Positions 47,866 through 55,598 of a stretch of 64,000 nt of DNA are shown here, one piece after another (the first letter of the stretch is position 1; each line of letters begins with the position of its first letter). The notes beneath the pieces were generated by a model. The model had not been told where the DNA came from and made no database searches. It worked only from the letters and a program-made list of their open reading frames with translations. The DNA is from an uncultured Methanomassiliicoccales archaeon (GTDB lineage: Archaea > Thermoplasmatota > Thermoplasmata > Methanomassiliicoccales > Methanomethylophilaceae). The stretch is taken from contig CAUFXM010000001.1 in the NCBI GenBank assembly GCA_959597175.1, forward strand, positions 62,001-126,000. The letters run 5' to 3'. The translations under genes and the position numbers were made by a program.

Positions 47866-49155
47866 TCAATCCCTGAGACAGGCCAGGGGGATCACATGAA
47901 CCCCGTCGGGTCTGGTATAGGCGTATTTCGTGGCGGTGACGACGGCCAGGAAGACAGGTGGGTTCTCGGTGGACCTAGCCAGCTTGAGGAGGTTCTCGGC
48001 CGCTTTGTCCACCCAGGCCTCGCCTATCTTCACCTCGATGGCCGCCCATCCGCCTGCGGATAGGTGTATGATCGCATCGGCTTCCAGGCCAGAGCTGTCG
48101 TGATAATGGTAGACGGTGGCGTTCAGGCACTGTGCGTAAACCCTGAGGTCTCTGATCACCAGGGATTCGAAGAGGAATCCCAGCGTCTCCATGTTCATGA
48201 GAAGATCCTCATCCGATGCTCCGAGGAAGTAGCACGCCACCGCCGGGTCGCAGAAGTGGACCGTGTTCGAGGTGCGGACCGTGTAGCTCGAACGAAGGGC
48301 CGGGGTCCAGGCCTTCAGTTCGTCGAGTATGATGATCTTCCTCAGGGTCTCCATGTAGTCGTTCAGAGTAGGACGTGACAATTTCCCCGATTCTCCAGTC
48401 TCGACGTCATCCTCCGTCTCTTCCTCCATGGCCGTATCCTTGGACAGGGTCTTCTTCGTCGGAGAGGTGGCTATGTTCCTGGACAAGGAGCGGAGCACGC
48501 GTCTCATCCTCTCCGGGTCCCTCACCTTGGAATCCACGGTCTTTATGTCCGCATCCAGTATGGATTCGCAGTATTCGGCAACATAGTCGAGGGAATCGGC
48601 GTAGGGGATGCCGATGCTTTTTGGCCATCCACCGCGGCGGATGATGCGAACGATATCCTCGAGGGACTTCTCGCTGACACCCTCGACCATCCCTATGCCG
48701 GAGAACAGCTCTCCCAGACTGACCTCGCCTGTGGAGTCTCCGCTCTCGTACAGGCTGAGGGTGTCCATCCTAACCCTGGAGATCCTGCCTGCACCCGAAT
48801 GATCCACAGCCGACCAGTCGACCATGGTGGATCCCGTCAATATATACTGCCCGTTCTTCCCGCTTTGGTCGACATCGAATCTGGCCGCATCCCACAGGTT
48901 CGGAGCCAGCTGCCATTCGTCTATGAGACGGGGCTTCTTCCCCCTGAAAAGCACGGACGGATTGATTTTCGCGATGTTGATGAGGTTCTCCTTCTCATCG
49001 GGTTCGTTCATGAACAGTACGCTCTTGCTCTGTCTCGTTGCCGTCGTGGTCTTTCCGCACCATTTGGGGCCTGTGATCAATACCGCCCCGTAGAGCCTGA
49101 GCTTGTCCTCCAGCACTTTGTCCACAAGACGGGGGCGATACTTCGTCATGTACAT
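47866..49155 (-). CDS. AAA ATPase with DUF4143 domain
   Basis: 429 residues from ATG 49155 (or ATG 49149 two codons later). Walker A ITGPKWCGKTTTA at about 28-40, Walker B-like PRLIDEWQLAPNLWD, and sensor QYILTGSTM define the AAA_14 group. The C-terminal half (from about 205) is DUF4143-like, with a PD-(D/E)xK-type pattern SSGLEADAIIHL...WAAIEVKIG, compatible with a nuclease fold. This widespread prokaryotic family is often horizontally transferred and has no settled function. It lies between tRNA-Leu and a set of 23-bp iterons that occupy its promoter side. Confidence 0.88.
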   Translation of the reverse strand: MYMTKYRPRLVDKVLEDKLRLYGAVLITGPKWCGKTTTATRQSKSVLFMNEPDEKENLINIAKINPSVLFRGKKPRLIDEWQLAPNLWDAARFDVDQSGKNGQYILTGSTMVDWSAVDHSGAGRISRVRMDTLSLYESGDSTGEVSLGELFSGIGMVEGVSEKSLEDIVRIIRRGGWPKSIGIPYADSLDYVAEYCESILDADIKTVDSKVRDPERMRRVLRSLSRNIATSPTKKTLSKDTAMEEETEDDVETGESGKLSRPTLNDYMETLRKIIILDELKAWTPALRSSYTVRTSNTVHFCDPAVACYFLGASDEDLLMNMETLGFLFESLVIRDLRVYAQCLNATVYHYHDSSGLEADAIIHLSAGGWAAIEVKIGEAWVDKAAENLLKLARSTENPPVFLAVVTATKYAYTRPDGVHVIPLACLRD

Positions 49156-49181
49156 TTGATGGCAATGCAGCTATATCAAGA

Positions 49182-49296
49182 TTTACAAAATAGAAGGATT
49201 TTTATTTACAAAATTTAAGAATTATGTTTTACAAAAAAGAAATATTTTGATTTACAAAAAAAGAGAAGACTGTTTTACAAAAAAGAAGGACCAGAT
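49182..49296. repeat. five 23-bp iterons with TTTACAAAA core
   Basis: The 9-bp word TTTACAAAA occurs at 49182, 49205, 49228, 49251 and 49274, exactly 23 bp apart each time. The 14 bp after each core are purine/AT-rich and only loosely alike (AGAAGGA occurs in units 1 and 5). The array lies 27 bp from the ATPase start (minus) and about 80 bp before iorA (plus). The first unit overlaps the place where the ATPase TATA box is expected. Function as operator array or replication/binding iterons is inference. Confidence 0.85.
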
Positions 49297-49379
49297 TTTT
49301 ATGACCAATGCTTCAAGTCGATGTTCCCAATCAACCTTAAGATTGACATCACAGATACACGTCCGTTCGAGGTCTGGAA

Positions 49380-51194
49380 ATGTCGGATTTACTTGCAGAC
49401 GGGGGAAAGCAGCTCCTCCTGGGCAACGAGGCCATCGTAAGGGGCCTCTTCGAGTCCGGGGCGGGTTTCGCCTCCACATATCCGGGTACGCCATCCTCAG
49501 AGATAGGCAACCTGCTCGAGAAGCTCGCCGACAAGGCGGGCATGTACTTCGAGTTCTCAACCAACGAGAAAGTGGCCTTGGAGGTCTCAGCCGCGGCCGC
49601 GTCCTCGGGGCTCAGGTCCTTCGTGTTCATGAAGCACGTGGGCCTGAACGTCGCCGCGGACCCCATGATGACCCTGGCCTACTCCGGGGTCACCGGCGGG
49701 ATGCTCATCCTCTCCGCCGACGACCCCAGCGCACACAGCTCCCAGAACGAGCAGGACAACAGGTACTACTCCCTGCTGGGCCTGCTTCCGATGGTGGAGC
49801 CGTCCACCCCCGCTGAGGCGAAGGACATGGTCTCCCAGGCGTATGCCATCTCGGAGGCAACCACCCTGCCGGTGCTGTTCAGGACCACCACCAGGGTGAA
49901 CCACGCCCGCGGAGTCGTCGACCTGGGCCCGCTGGTGACACCGAAGAGGGACGGCCACTTCGATAAGGACGTCGTGCGCTTCGTGAACATCCCCGCCCAT
50001 GCGAGGGTGAACAGGAAGAGGCTGCTGGGCCTGATGGAGAAGGCGAAGGAGATGTCGGAGGTCTCGCCTCTCAACCGCATCGAGGGCGAGGGCGATGTGG
50101 GGATCATCACCTCCGGTGTTTCCTACACCTACGTCAAGGAGTTCGTGTCGGGCGTGTCCATACTCAAGCTCGGGTTCACCAACCCCCTGCCGGAGAGGAA
50201 GATCGCCGAGTTCGTGAAGGACAAGAGGATGGTCATCGTGGTGGAGGAGCTGGAGCCCTTCCTGGAGGACCAAGTCCTGAGGATCTGCGCCCAGAACTCC
50301 ATCCAGGTCCCTGTGTACGGGAAGAGGACCGGCCACCTGCCCTACGCGTGGGAGTACAACCCCCGCACGCTGGAGGGGATCTCCGATCTGGTGAAGGTGC
50401 AGGACTTCAGGGAGGCGATGCCGGCGTCGCCGGTGAAGCTGCCCAGCAGGCCGCCGACTTTGTGCGCCGGTTGCCCCCACAGAGGGATGTACGCGGCCAC
50501 GAAGAAGGCCGTTGGCAACCGGGACGTCGTCTACTGCTCGGACATCGGATGCTACACCCTCGGAGTCGCACCGCCGTTCCAGACAGCCGACTTCATCATC
50601 TGCATGGGAGGCGGTGGCGGCGCTGCCGGAGGATTCGCCGCGGCGACCGGTCAGACCCCCATCGCGTTCATCGGGGACTCCACGTTCTTCCATGCCGGTG
50701 TTCCCGCCCTGGTCAACGCACTGTTCAACGACCACAAGATCATCATGGTCATCCTGGACAACCGCACGACCGCCATGACGGGACATCAGCCCAACCCCGG
50801 GACCGGGAGGGAGTACGGCGGCATCGTCACCGAGCCCATCGACATCGAGAAGCTGGTGCGCGGCATAGGCGTGAAGTACGTCCAGCAGGTGGACCCGTAC
50901 GACGTGAGGGCCGCCACGCAGGCCATGAAGGGAGCATTGGAGCATGACGGCGTGGCCGTGATAATCTCCAAGTGCCCCTGCCCTCTGGAGCTCAAGAAGA
51001 GGAAGATGCTCGAGTCCAGGAGATGCGAGGTCGACCAGTCCAAGTGCATCCAGTGCTACGCCTGTCTGAGGACAATCGCCTGCCCGTCCCTTATCAAGAG
51101 GGGCGAGAGCGTCGAGGTCGATCCCACGCAGTGCATCGGATGCGGGATGTGCGCGAACGTCTGTCCCCGCGGAGCCATCGAGGTGAGGAGATGA
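49380..51194 (+). CDS. iorA: indolepyruvate ferredoxin oxidoreductase alpha subunit
   Basis: 604 residues. The N-terminal pyruvate-oxidoreductase-like domain (EAIVRGLFESGAGFASTYPG) is followed by the TPP-binding domain (LCAGCPHRGMY; GDSTFFHAG; ILDNRTTAMTGHQ) and a C-terminal ferredoxin domain with two cluster motifs, CIQCYACLRTIACP and CIGCGMCANVCPRGA. IorAB oxidises arylpyruvates to aryl-CoA with ferredoxin, or runs in reverse to make aromatic amino acids from aryl-CoA. The two PaaK ligases in the window supply the aryl-CoA. The stop overlaps the iorB ATG. Confidence 0.97.
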   Translation: MSDLLADGGKQLLLGNEAIVRGLFESGAGFASTYPGTPSSEIGNLLEKLADKAGMYFEFSTNEKVALEVSAAAASSGLRSFVFMKHVGLNVAADPMMTLAYSGVTGGMLILSADDPSAHSSQNEQDNRYYSLLGLLPMVEPSTPAEAKDMVSQAYAISEATTLPVLFRTTTRVNHARGVVDLGPLVTPKRDGHFDKDVVRFVNIPAHARVNRKRLLGLMEKAKEMSEVSPLNRIEGEGDVGIITSGVSYTYVKEFVSGVSILKLGFTNPLPERKIAEFVKDKRMVIVVEELEPFLEDQVLRICAQNSIQVPVYGKRTGHLPYAWEYNPRTLEGISDLVKVQDFREAMPASPVKLPSRPPTLCAGCPHRGMYAATKKAVGNRDVVYCSDIGCYTLGVAPPFQTADFIICMGGGGGAAGGFAAATGQTPIAFIGDSTFFHAGVPALVNALFNDHKIIMVILDNRTTAMTGHQPNPGTGREYGGIVTEPIDIEKLVRGIGVKYVQQVDPYDVRAATQAMKGALEHDGVAVIISKCPCPLELKKRKMLESRRCEVDQSKCIQCYACLRTIACPSLIKRGESVEVDPTQCIGCGMCANVCPRGAIEVRR

Positions 51195-51787
51195 AGTACA
51201 CCATCCAGATAGTCGGAGTGGGGGGGCAGGGCGTCCTCCTGGCGTCAATGGTCCTGGGCAACGCGGCCATGAACCGCGGCTACAAGGTGGCAATGAGCGA
51301 GGTCCACGGCATGGCCCAGAGGGGAGGGAGTGTCCTTTCCACGGTCAGGTTCGGGGACGAGGTCGTCAGCCCTCTGGAGGCCGACGGCTGCGCGGACATG
51401 ATCATGGGGTTCGAGCCGTCGGAGACGGTCAGGAACCTGCCCCTTGGAAACAGCGACACCTCGGTCCTGATGAACCTGGACCCCGTGTACCCGTCCATGG
51501 TCGCCGCAGGGTTCGAGCAGTACCCCGACATCGACGAGCTCATCGCATCGGTCAGGAAGGTCAACGGGAACCTCGTCACGCTTGACGCGACCAAGCTGGC
51601 CATCGAGGCCGGGAAGGCGGTTGCCGCCAACGCCGTGATGATCGGTGCCGTGGCGGCGATGAAGGACTTCCCCCTGCTGAAGGAGGACCTCCTCGAAGCG
51701 CTCAAGGCGCAGGTGCCCGAGAAGTTCCTGGATCTGAACATCAGGGCCTTCGAGATGGGCTACAACGCCGTGAAGAACCGATTTTGA
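51191..51787 (+). CDS. iorB: indolepyruvate ferredoxin oxidoreductase beta subunit
   Basis: 198 residues from ATG 51191, overlapping iorA by 4 bp with GAGGAG just upstream. It is a gamma-subunit-type protein of the 2-oxoacid oxidoreductase family: IQIVGVGGQGVLLASMVLG and EVHGMAQRGGSVLSTVRFG are its signatures. It completes the IorAB heterodimer, whose TPP and Fe-S clusters are in IorA. A symmetric hairpin follows. Confidence 0.97.
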   Translation: MKYTIQIVGVGGQGVLLASMVLGNAAMNRGYKVAMSEVHGMAQRGGSVLSTVRFGDEVVSPLEADGCADMIMGFEPSETVRNLPLGNSDTSVLMNLDPVYPSMVAAGFEQYPDIDELIASVRKVNGNLVTLDATKLAIEAGKAVAANAVMIGAVAAMKDFPLLKEDLLEALKAQVPEKFLDLNIRAFEMGYNAVKNRF

Positions 51788-51797
51788 AAAATAAAAA

Positions 51798-51815
51798 GCC
51801 GGGGGAGACCCCGGC
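51798..51815. terminator. bidirectional terminator between iorB and pncB
   Basis: A perfect GCCGGGG/CCCCGGC stem with a GAGA loop, with an A-rich stretch before it and CACTTTCACC after it, lies between convergent stops 33 bp apart. Confidence 0.65.
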
Positions 51816-51819
51816 ACTT

Positions 51820-53286
51820 TCACCTTCTCTCCTCGACCGATGCCCCCGTATTCCTGAGCATGTCCATCTTGAAGTCGTAGTAGGCGGGTGTCATGTCCAT
51901 GTGGTGCACGTGGGGGTTCTCGAACCTCTGCTCCTCCTGCCAGATCTCGTCCCTGAGCTGCCTCTCCACGTAGGCCCTTATCTCCTTCAGGGGCTTGGGT
52001 TCGGACACCCTCCTGCCGTCGATCAGGACCGGGTGCAGCAGCTCCTTTGAGGTGCAGCCGTCCAGTACGATGTCCTTCCAGGGTTTGGTGGGGTCCACCA
52101 CTGGGAACCTGCGGGACAGGTCGATGGTCTCGTCCTCCAGCGAGATGAGGTCGCAGACCGCGTGACCGGTGGAGTCGTAGATCCTGTGGACCTTCTTCCT
52201 CCCGGGGTTGGTGATCTTCTCAACCGCCTCGGATACCTTGATCGTCGGTCTGACGACGCCGTCCTTCTCGATGGCCGCAATCTTGTACACCGCGCCCAGC
52301 ACCGGGTCGCTCTTCGCGGTGATGAGCCTCTCTCCGACACCGAAGGCGTCTATGCACCCGCCCTGATCGATGATCGACGTTATGGAGTACTCGTCCAGGC
52401 TGTTGGAGGCGATGATCTTGCAGTCGCGGAGGTCGGCGGCATCCAGCATCCTGCGGACCTCCTTGGTGAGGTACGCGAGGTCGCCGGAGTCCAGCCTGAC
52501 GCCCTTGAGCCTCTTCCCCATGGGTTCGAGGACCTCCTTGGCGCAGCGGATGGCGTTGGGCGTCCCGGACCTGAGGACGTCGTATGTGTCTATCAGCAGT
52601 ACGGTGTCGTCTGGATAGATCTCCGCATACCTCTTGAACGCCTCGAACTCGGAGTCGTGGTACATCACCCAGCTGTGTGCCATGGTGCCGCTTACCGGGA
52701 TCCCGAACATCTGTCCGGCGAGAACGGTTGCTGTCCCCCCGGCTCCGCCGATGTACGCCGCCCTGGCCCCGTAGACGGCGGCGTCCATGTTGTGGGCCCT
52801 GCGAGCCCCGAAGTCGGACACCCCCCTGCCCTGGGCCGCGCGGACTATCCTGCGGGCCTTCGTGGCGATGAGGGACTGGTGATTTACCTGGGCGAGTATC
52901 GCCGTCTCGGCCAGCTGCGCGTCTATCATGGGCGCCGTGACGGTCATGACCGGTTCGTTTGGATACATGACCGTACCCTCGTCGAATGCGTACACATCGC
53001 CTCTGAAACGATATCCTGACAGGTACTCGAGGAACCTCTCGTCGAACATGTCCAACGATCTCAGGTATTCTATGTCCTCCCCGTCGAAGTGCATGTTCTC
53101 CAGGTAGTCGATCACCTGCTCCAGGCCTGCGAATATCGCGAACCCTCCGCCGTCGGGGACCCTGCGGAAGAAGACGTCGAAAGTCGCCCTGTCATCGCTG
53201 TCGGCCTCCAGGAAGTATCCGTTGGACATCGTCATCTCATACAGGTCCATCATCATGGACAGGTTGCGGCTATCTGATATGCTCAT
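51820..53286 (-). CDS. pncB: nicotinate phosphoribosyltransferase
   Basis: 488 residues. Family motifs in order: LYEMTMSNGYF near the N-terminus, RRVPDGGGFAIFAGLEQ, QGRGVSDFGARRAHNMDAAV, GTMAHSWVMYHDSE with the phosphorylated-His region, LLIDTYDVLRSG, GVRLDSGDLAYL and FGVGERLITAKSDP. The enzyme makes nicotinate mononucleotide from nicotinate and PRPP in NAD salvage. It is of the longer bacterial/archaeal type. The start ATG is 53286; the upstream 180 bp hold no gene. Confidence 0.95.
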   Translation of the reverse strand: MSISDSRNLSMMMDLYEMTMSNGYFLEADSDDRATFDVFFRRVPDGGGFAIFAGLEQVIDYLENMHFDGEDIEYLRSLDMFDERFLEYLSGYRFRGDVYAFDEGTVMYPNEPVMTVTAPMIDAQLAETAILAQVNHQSLIATKARRIVRAAQGRGVSDFGARRAHNMDAAVYGARAAYIGGAGGTATVLAGQMFGIPVSGTMAHSWVMYHDSEFEAFKRYAEIYPDDTVLLIDTYDVLRSGTPNAIRCAKEVLEPMGKRLKGVRLDSGDLAYLTKEVRRMLDAADLRDCKIIASNSLDEYSITSIIDQGGCIDAFGVGERLITAKSDPVLGAVYKIAAIEKDGVVRPTIKVSEAVEKITNPGRKKVHRIYDSTGHAVCDLISLEDETIDLSRRFPVVDPTKPWKDIVLDGCTSKELLHPVLIDGRRVSEPKPLKEIRAYVERQLRDEIWQEEQRFENPHVHHMDMTPAYYDFKMDMLRNTGASVEERR

Positions 53287-53388
53287 CTGAAATCAGGCTC
53301 CGGTCCGGGGAATCGTACCCCAAGGCGGCGGATGCATTGGATGATGATAACGTTGTTCTCGCAGATTCCGAACGGAGCCTGGAGGGGA

Positions 53389-53409
53389 GGCCCGGGTGGC
53401 CCCCGGGCC
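53389..53409. terminator. GC hairpin upstream of pncB
   Basis: GGCCCGGG/CCCGGGCC with a short loop lies between the TOBE-like gene end (53469) and the pncB start. It is probably the terminator of the minus-strand TOBE-like gene. The rest of the 53287-53468 gap has no visible gene. Confidence 0.5.
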
Positions 53410-53468
53410 GGGGATTCATGCGTCGGTACCCGTGCACCTTCGGGCGACGGGGTCTCTGACCTTCGGCA

Positions 53469-53681
53469 TCAGGAGGCTATGCCGATGACGTTCTGGTGGT
53501 CCCCTATGACTACCTTCGATCCCGTGCTTATGGAAAGGGAATCGAAGCGGGGCTTGGTCATCGTGATCCTGATCAGGTCACCCGATCCGGTGTCGACGGT
53601 CACGAAGGTCTCCACTGCCGCCTTCCTGACTGCGACCACCGTTCCGGTCGCTACTGCTGTGGTGTTGTTGTTTCCGAACAT
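53469..53681 (-). CDS. small single-domain Mop/TOBE-like protein
   Basis: 70 residues. The strand pattern GTVVAVRKAAVETFVTVDTGSG followed by SLSISTGSKVVIG fits the Mop/TOBE fold of molbindins, which bind molybdate or tungstate as oligomers. The C-terminal GDHQNVIGIAS differs from the usual (V)xAliKAt ending, so the match is loose. GATATAAATAG about 32 bp upstream is a clear TATA box and GGTG lies about 8 nt before the ATG. Confidence 0.6.
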   Translation of the reverse strand: MFGNNNTTAVATGTVVAVRKAAVETFVTVDTGSGDLIRITMTKPRFDSLSISTGSKVVIGDHQNVIGIAS

Positions 53682-53948
53682 TTTTCACCAACACACCCTA
53701 TTCATTTGTTCTATTTATATCTTCTAATACTATACAATAATTCAGTAATAGATTATAATATTAGACAAATGTCTATTCTCATTAAACTATTCGGAGATGC
53801 TGGCAAAGCAGAACATAAGGTACCGGCTGAGTGGGAGGATGAAGTGTATGGGGATCTCGATGGATCCGTAAGATCAACCGGGAAGGCGTTACGGGAATCC
53901 CGAGAAACAGAACCGGTTCCGGAGAACCGGAGGAGGATTACGAAAAGT
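53682..53948. other. intergenic region with an undecided short frame
   Basis: The first 85 bp are AT-rich and hold the promoter of the TOBE-like gene. On the plus strand an ATG at 53769, about 20 bp after ATTATAATATT, opens a frame starting MSILIKLFGDAGKAEHK that looks protein-like for about 55 codons. It has no stop before it runs antisense through the next gene. It may be a decayed gene end; I do not call it. Confidence 0.3.
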
Positions 53949-53973
53949 GCGGAGTGGGCGGCGCCCACTCCGC
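53949..53973 (-). terminator. terminator of the FtsZ-like gene
   Basis: An 11-bp perfect stem GCGGAGTGGGC/GCCCACTCCGC with a 3-nt loop lies 27 bp after the minus-strand stop and is followed on that strand by ACTTTTCG. It shows that the FtsZ-like transcript ends here and that no missing C-terminal part lies downstream. Confidence 0.7.
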
Positions 53974-53999
53974 TGGGGGAGAAAAGCGTGAATCAGTAT

Positions 54000-54701
54000 T
54001 CAAGCACTGATGAGGAGCTCGATGGGGTAGTCGACGTCCTTGGAGGGGACGGACTCCTCGACCATCACGGGCTTCTGCCTGGAGTACTCGTCGGCGATGG
54101 TCATCTCCATCTTGTCGACGCAGCTCATGACGTGCCTCATTATGCTCTTGTTGACCTCGCCGAAGGCGCGGTCCATCGTGAGTTCGGGCATCCGGGCCAG
54201 CACCAGGTCGTTGTCGACGAGAACGGTGTGCTCGCAGACCGCCCTGATGTGCCTGTATCCCTCTCTGGCGACCTCCTTCCTCCTCCCCTCGAAGGAGAAG
54301 GGGCTGATCGCCACTGCGAATGTCTTGATGTCCTGGGAGATGGCGGCGTCTATGACCACCGAGGCAGCCCCTGTGCCTGTACCTCCGCCCAGGCCTGCGA
54401 TGACGAACACGAAGTCGTGTCCGGCCAGGGCCTGCCTGATCTCCTCCCTGTGGATGTCGGCGCACTTCTTGCCGATGACGACGTCGCCGTTGGCACCCTG
54501 GCCCTTGAGGACCTCCTTGCAGATGTAGATCTTGGTGTCGGCGTTGGTGGCGTGGAGCGCGTCCTTGTCCGTGTTGATCGCGATGGTGTCCACTGCGCAC
54601 AGCGAATCGTAGAAGGCGCCGACGACGTTGCATCCGGCACCGCCGACCCCGACCACCGCTATGCGCGGACTAGCCGCGATCTCAATATCGTTCCCTGTCA
54701 T
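54000..54701 (-). CDS. short FtsZ-like GTPase lacking the C-terminal domain
   Basis: 233 residues. The N-terminal FtsZ/tubulin GTPase domain is intact: T1 loop GVGGAGCN (18-25), AINTDKDAL (41-49), tubulin signature GLGGGTGTGAA (103-113), SPFSFEGRR (133-141) and helix H7 (DRAFGEVNKSIMRHV). The sequence then ends about 35 residues later. The T7 loop (NxDxxD), which activates GTP hydrolysis in the neighbouring subunit, and the whole C-terminal domain are absent; normal FtsZ is 350-400 residues. It could cap or bind filaments, or form unusual polymers. GGGTGAT 7 nt before the ATG is the ribosome binding site. The tandem RHH gene lies 116 bp upstream on the same strand. Confidence 0.85.
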   Translation of the reverse strand: MTGNDIEIAASPRIAVVGVGGAGCNVVGAFYDSLCAVDTIAINTDKDALHATNADTKIYICKEVLKGQGANGDVVIGKKCADIHREEIRQALAGHDFVFVIAGLGGGTGTGAASVVIDAAISQDIKTFAVAISPFSFEGRRKEVAREGYRHIRAVCEHTVLVDNDLVLARMPELTMDRAFGEVNKSIMRHVMSCVDKMEMTIADEYSRQKPVMVEESVPSKDVDYPIELLISA

Positions 54702-54817
54702 TGTGCATCACCCGTTTTTCGCGATTTCTGCTGAACGTGTTTGAATAGCATCCCCGGTCTCGGCTCTCGCCGTTCCCATCCGACCGGTGATGCTGTTTAT
54801 TTCCCATCCCTTTCTCT

Positions 54818-55177
54818 TCACTTGAGAGCAGCGTTCCTCTGGGCGGTCCTGAAGGAGTCGGCATACGCCTCTTCCTCGATCGTCTTCGGGACGATCTTCT
54901 CCAGGACGCACCTGCGGATGAACTCCTCCTCGTCCAGGCATATGCCGCGCTGGACGAGCTGGTTGAGCGCATCCATGTGGAGGTCGCTGAGGCGGACGAA
55001 GATCCCGCCTTCCGATGCCGTCTGACCCTCCGGGGAGTCATAGGCCTTCATGTGGGCCCTGATGGCATCGCGGATGAAATCTGACCTGTTGATTCCGCGG
55101 TCCTCCACGAAGGCGTCCAGTTCCTGGAAGTCTTCGGTTCCCATCCGGACCGTGATCTTGACTCCGTCGTCGGTCAT
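54818..55177 (-). CDS. single-chain tandem ribbon-helix-helix DNA-binding protein
   Basis: 119 residues with two RHH units in one chain. Unit 1 (about 6-44): KITVRMGTEDFQELDAF then NRSDFIRDAIRAHM. Unit 2 (about 58-100): GIFVRLSDLHMDALNQLV then DEEEFIRRCVLEKI. RHH proteins normally dimerise to make a two-stranded sheet that reads DNA; here one chain could form the whole unit. AAGGATGG precedes the ATG. A TATA box (TTTAAATAC, minus strand, about 55253-55261) is followed by a CGTAAGACAT site between box and start point, the place for autorepression. It is upstream of the FtsZ-like gene. Confidence 0.82.
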   Translation of the reverse strand: MTDDGVKITVRMGTEDFQELDAFVEDRGINRSDFIRDAIRAHMKAYDSPEGQTASEGGIFVRLSDLHMDALNQLVQRGICLDEEEFIRRCVLEKIVPKTIEEEAYADSFRTAQRNAALK

Positions 55178-55242
55178 TCTTCATCCATCCTTTTTGCAAG
55201 AGAGAGTTTTTCCCATCCCTTCCCGCTTGCAATTCAGATTAT

Positions 55243-55520
55243 GTCTTACGTGGTATTTAAAACTTGTCGGACAAACGTAAGACATCGTCCGACGCCAGAA
55301 AACAGGTGTTTTCCACCGGTTTTCAGACGTCTTACGGTGATAGAGCAGGACGAATTCGCTCCTGTAGGGAGAATCCTCTCTGCTCAGCGTCTCTCTATAT
55401 GCGATATCTGATATTAAACATGATTCTAGGACAAGGCGTCGGACGGTGCCGTCATCAGCGTAAGACGCGGTTTCCCAGCATCCGTAAGACATGTCCGACG
55501 CGAGGATCCGACGTCTTACG
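55243..55520. repeat. array of inverted CGTAAGAC and GTCGGAC motifs
   Basis: CGTAAGAC occurs at 55276, 55459 and 55483 and its complement GTCTTACG at 55243, 55329 and 55513: six copies. A second motif GTCGGAC (55266, 55438) and its complement GTCCGAC (55287, 55493) adds four. Pairs are nested, for example GTCGGAC-x-CGTAAGAC-x-GTCCGAC at 55266-55293. Everything lies in the 421-bp gap between the RHH gene and leuS. No gene is seen there. The leader of the RHH mRNA also contains TTGCAAG/CTTGCAA (55194-55200, 55226-55232). Operator or centromere-like roles are inference. Confidence 0.85.
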
Positions 55521-55598
55521 GCGTACGTCACCCCGTCCGGGCGATGCCAGAGTATTTAACAAACCCAATTATACGCGCGACTAGTAAGAGGGATCCAA

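Noticed and set aside
49182..49296. CRISPR array
   Set aside because: The constant part is only 9 bp, there are no 30-40 bp unique spacers and no cas genes; these are iterons.
53769..53948. Protein-like start MSILIKLFGDAGK on the plus strand
   Set aside because: No stop before it runs antisense through the FtsZ-like gene, and it crosses that gene's terminator hairpin; perhaps a gene remnant but not callable.
55243..55520. CRISPR array or replication origin
   Set aside because: Motifs are 7-8 bp, inverted and irregularly spaced; there is no cas gene, no cdc6/orc gene and no G-rich ORB element nearby.
55181..55531. 116-codon frame on the minus strand across the CGTAAGAC array
   Set aside because: Its sequence is set by the repeated DNA motifs, it covers the RHH promoter and leader, and it matches nothing recognisable.
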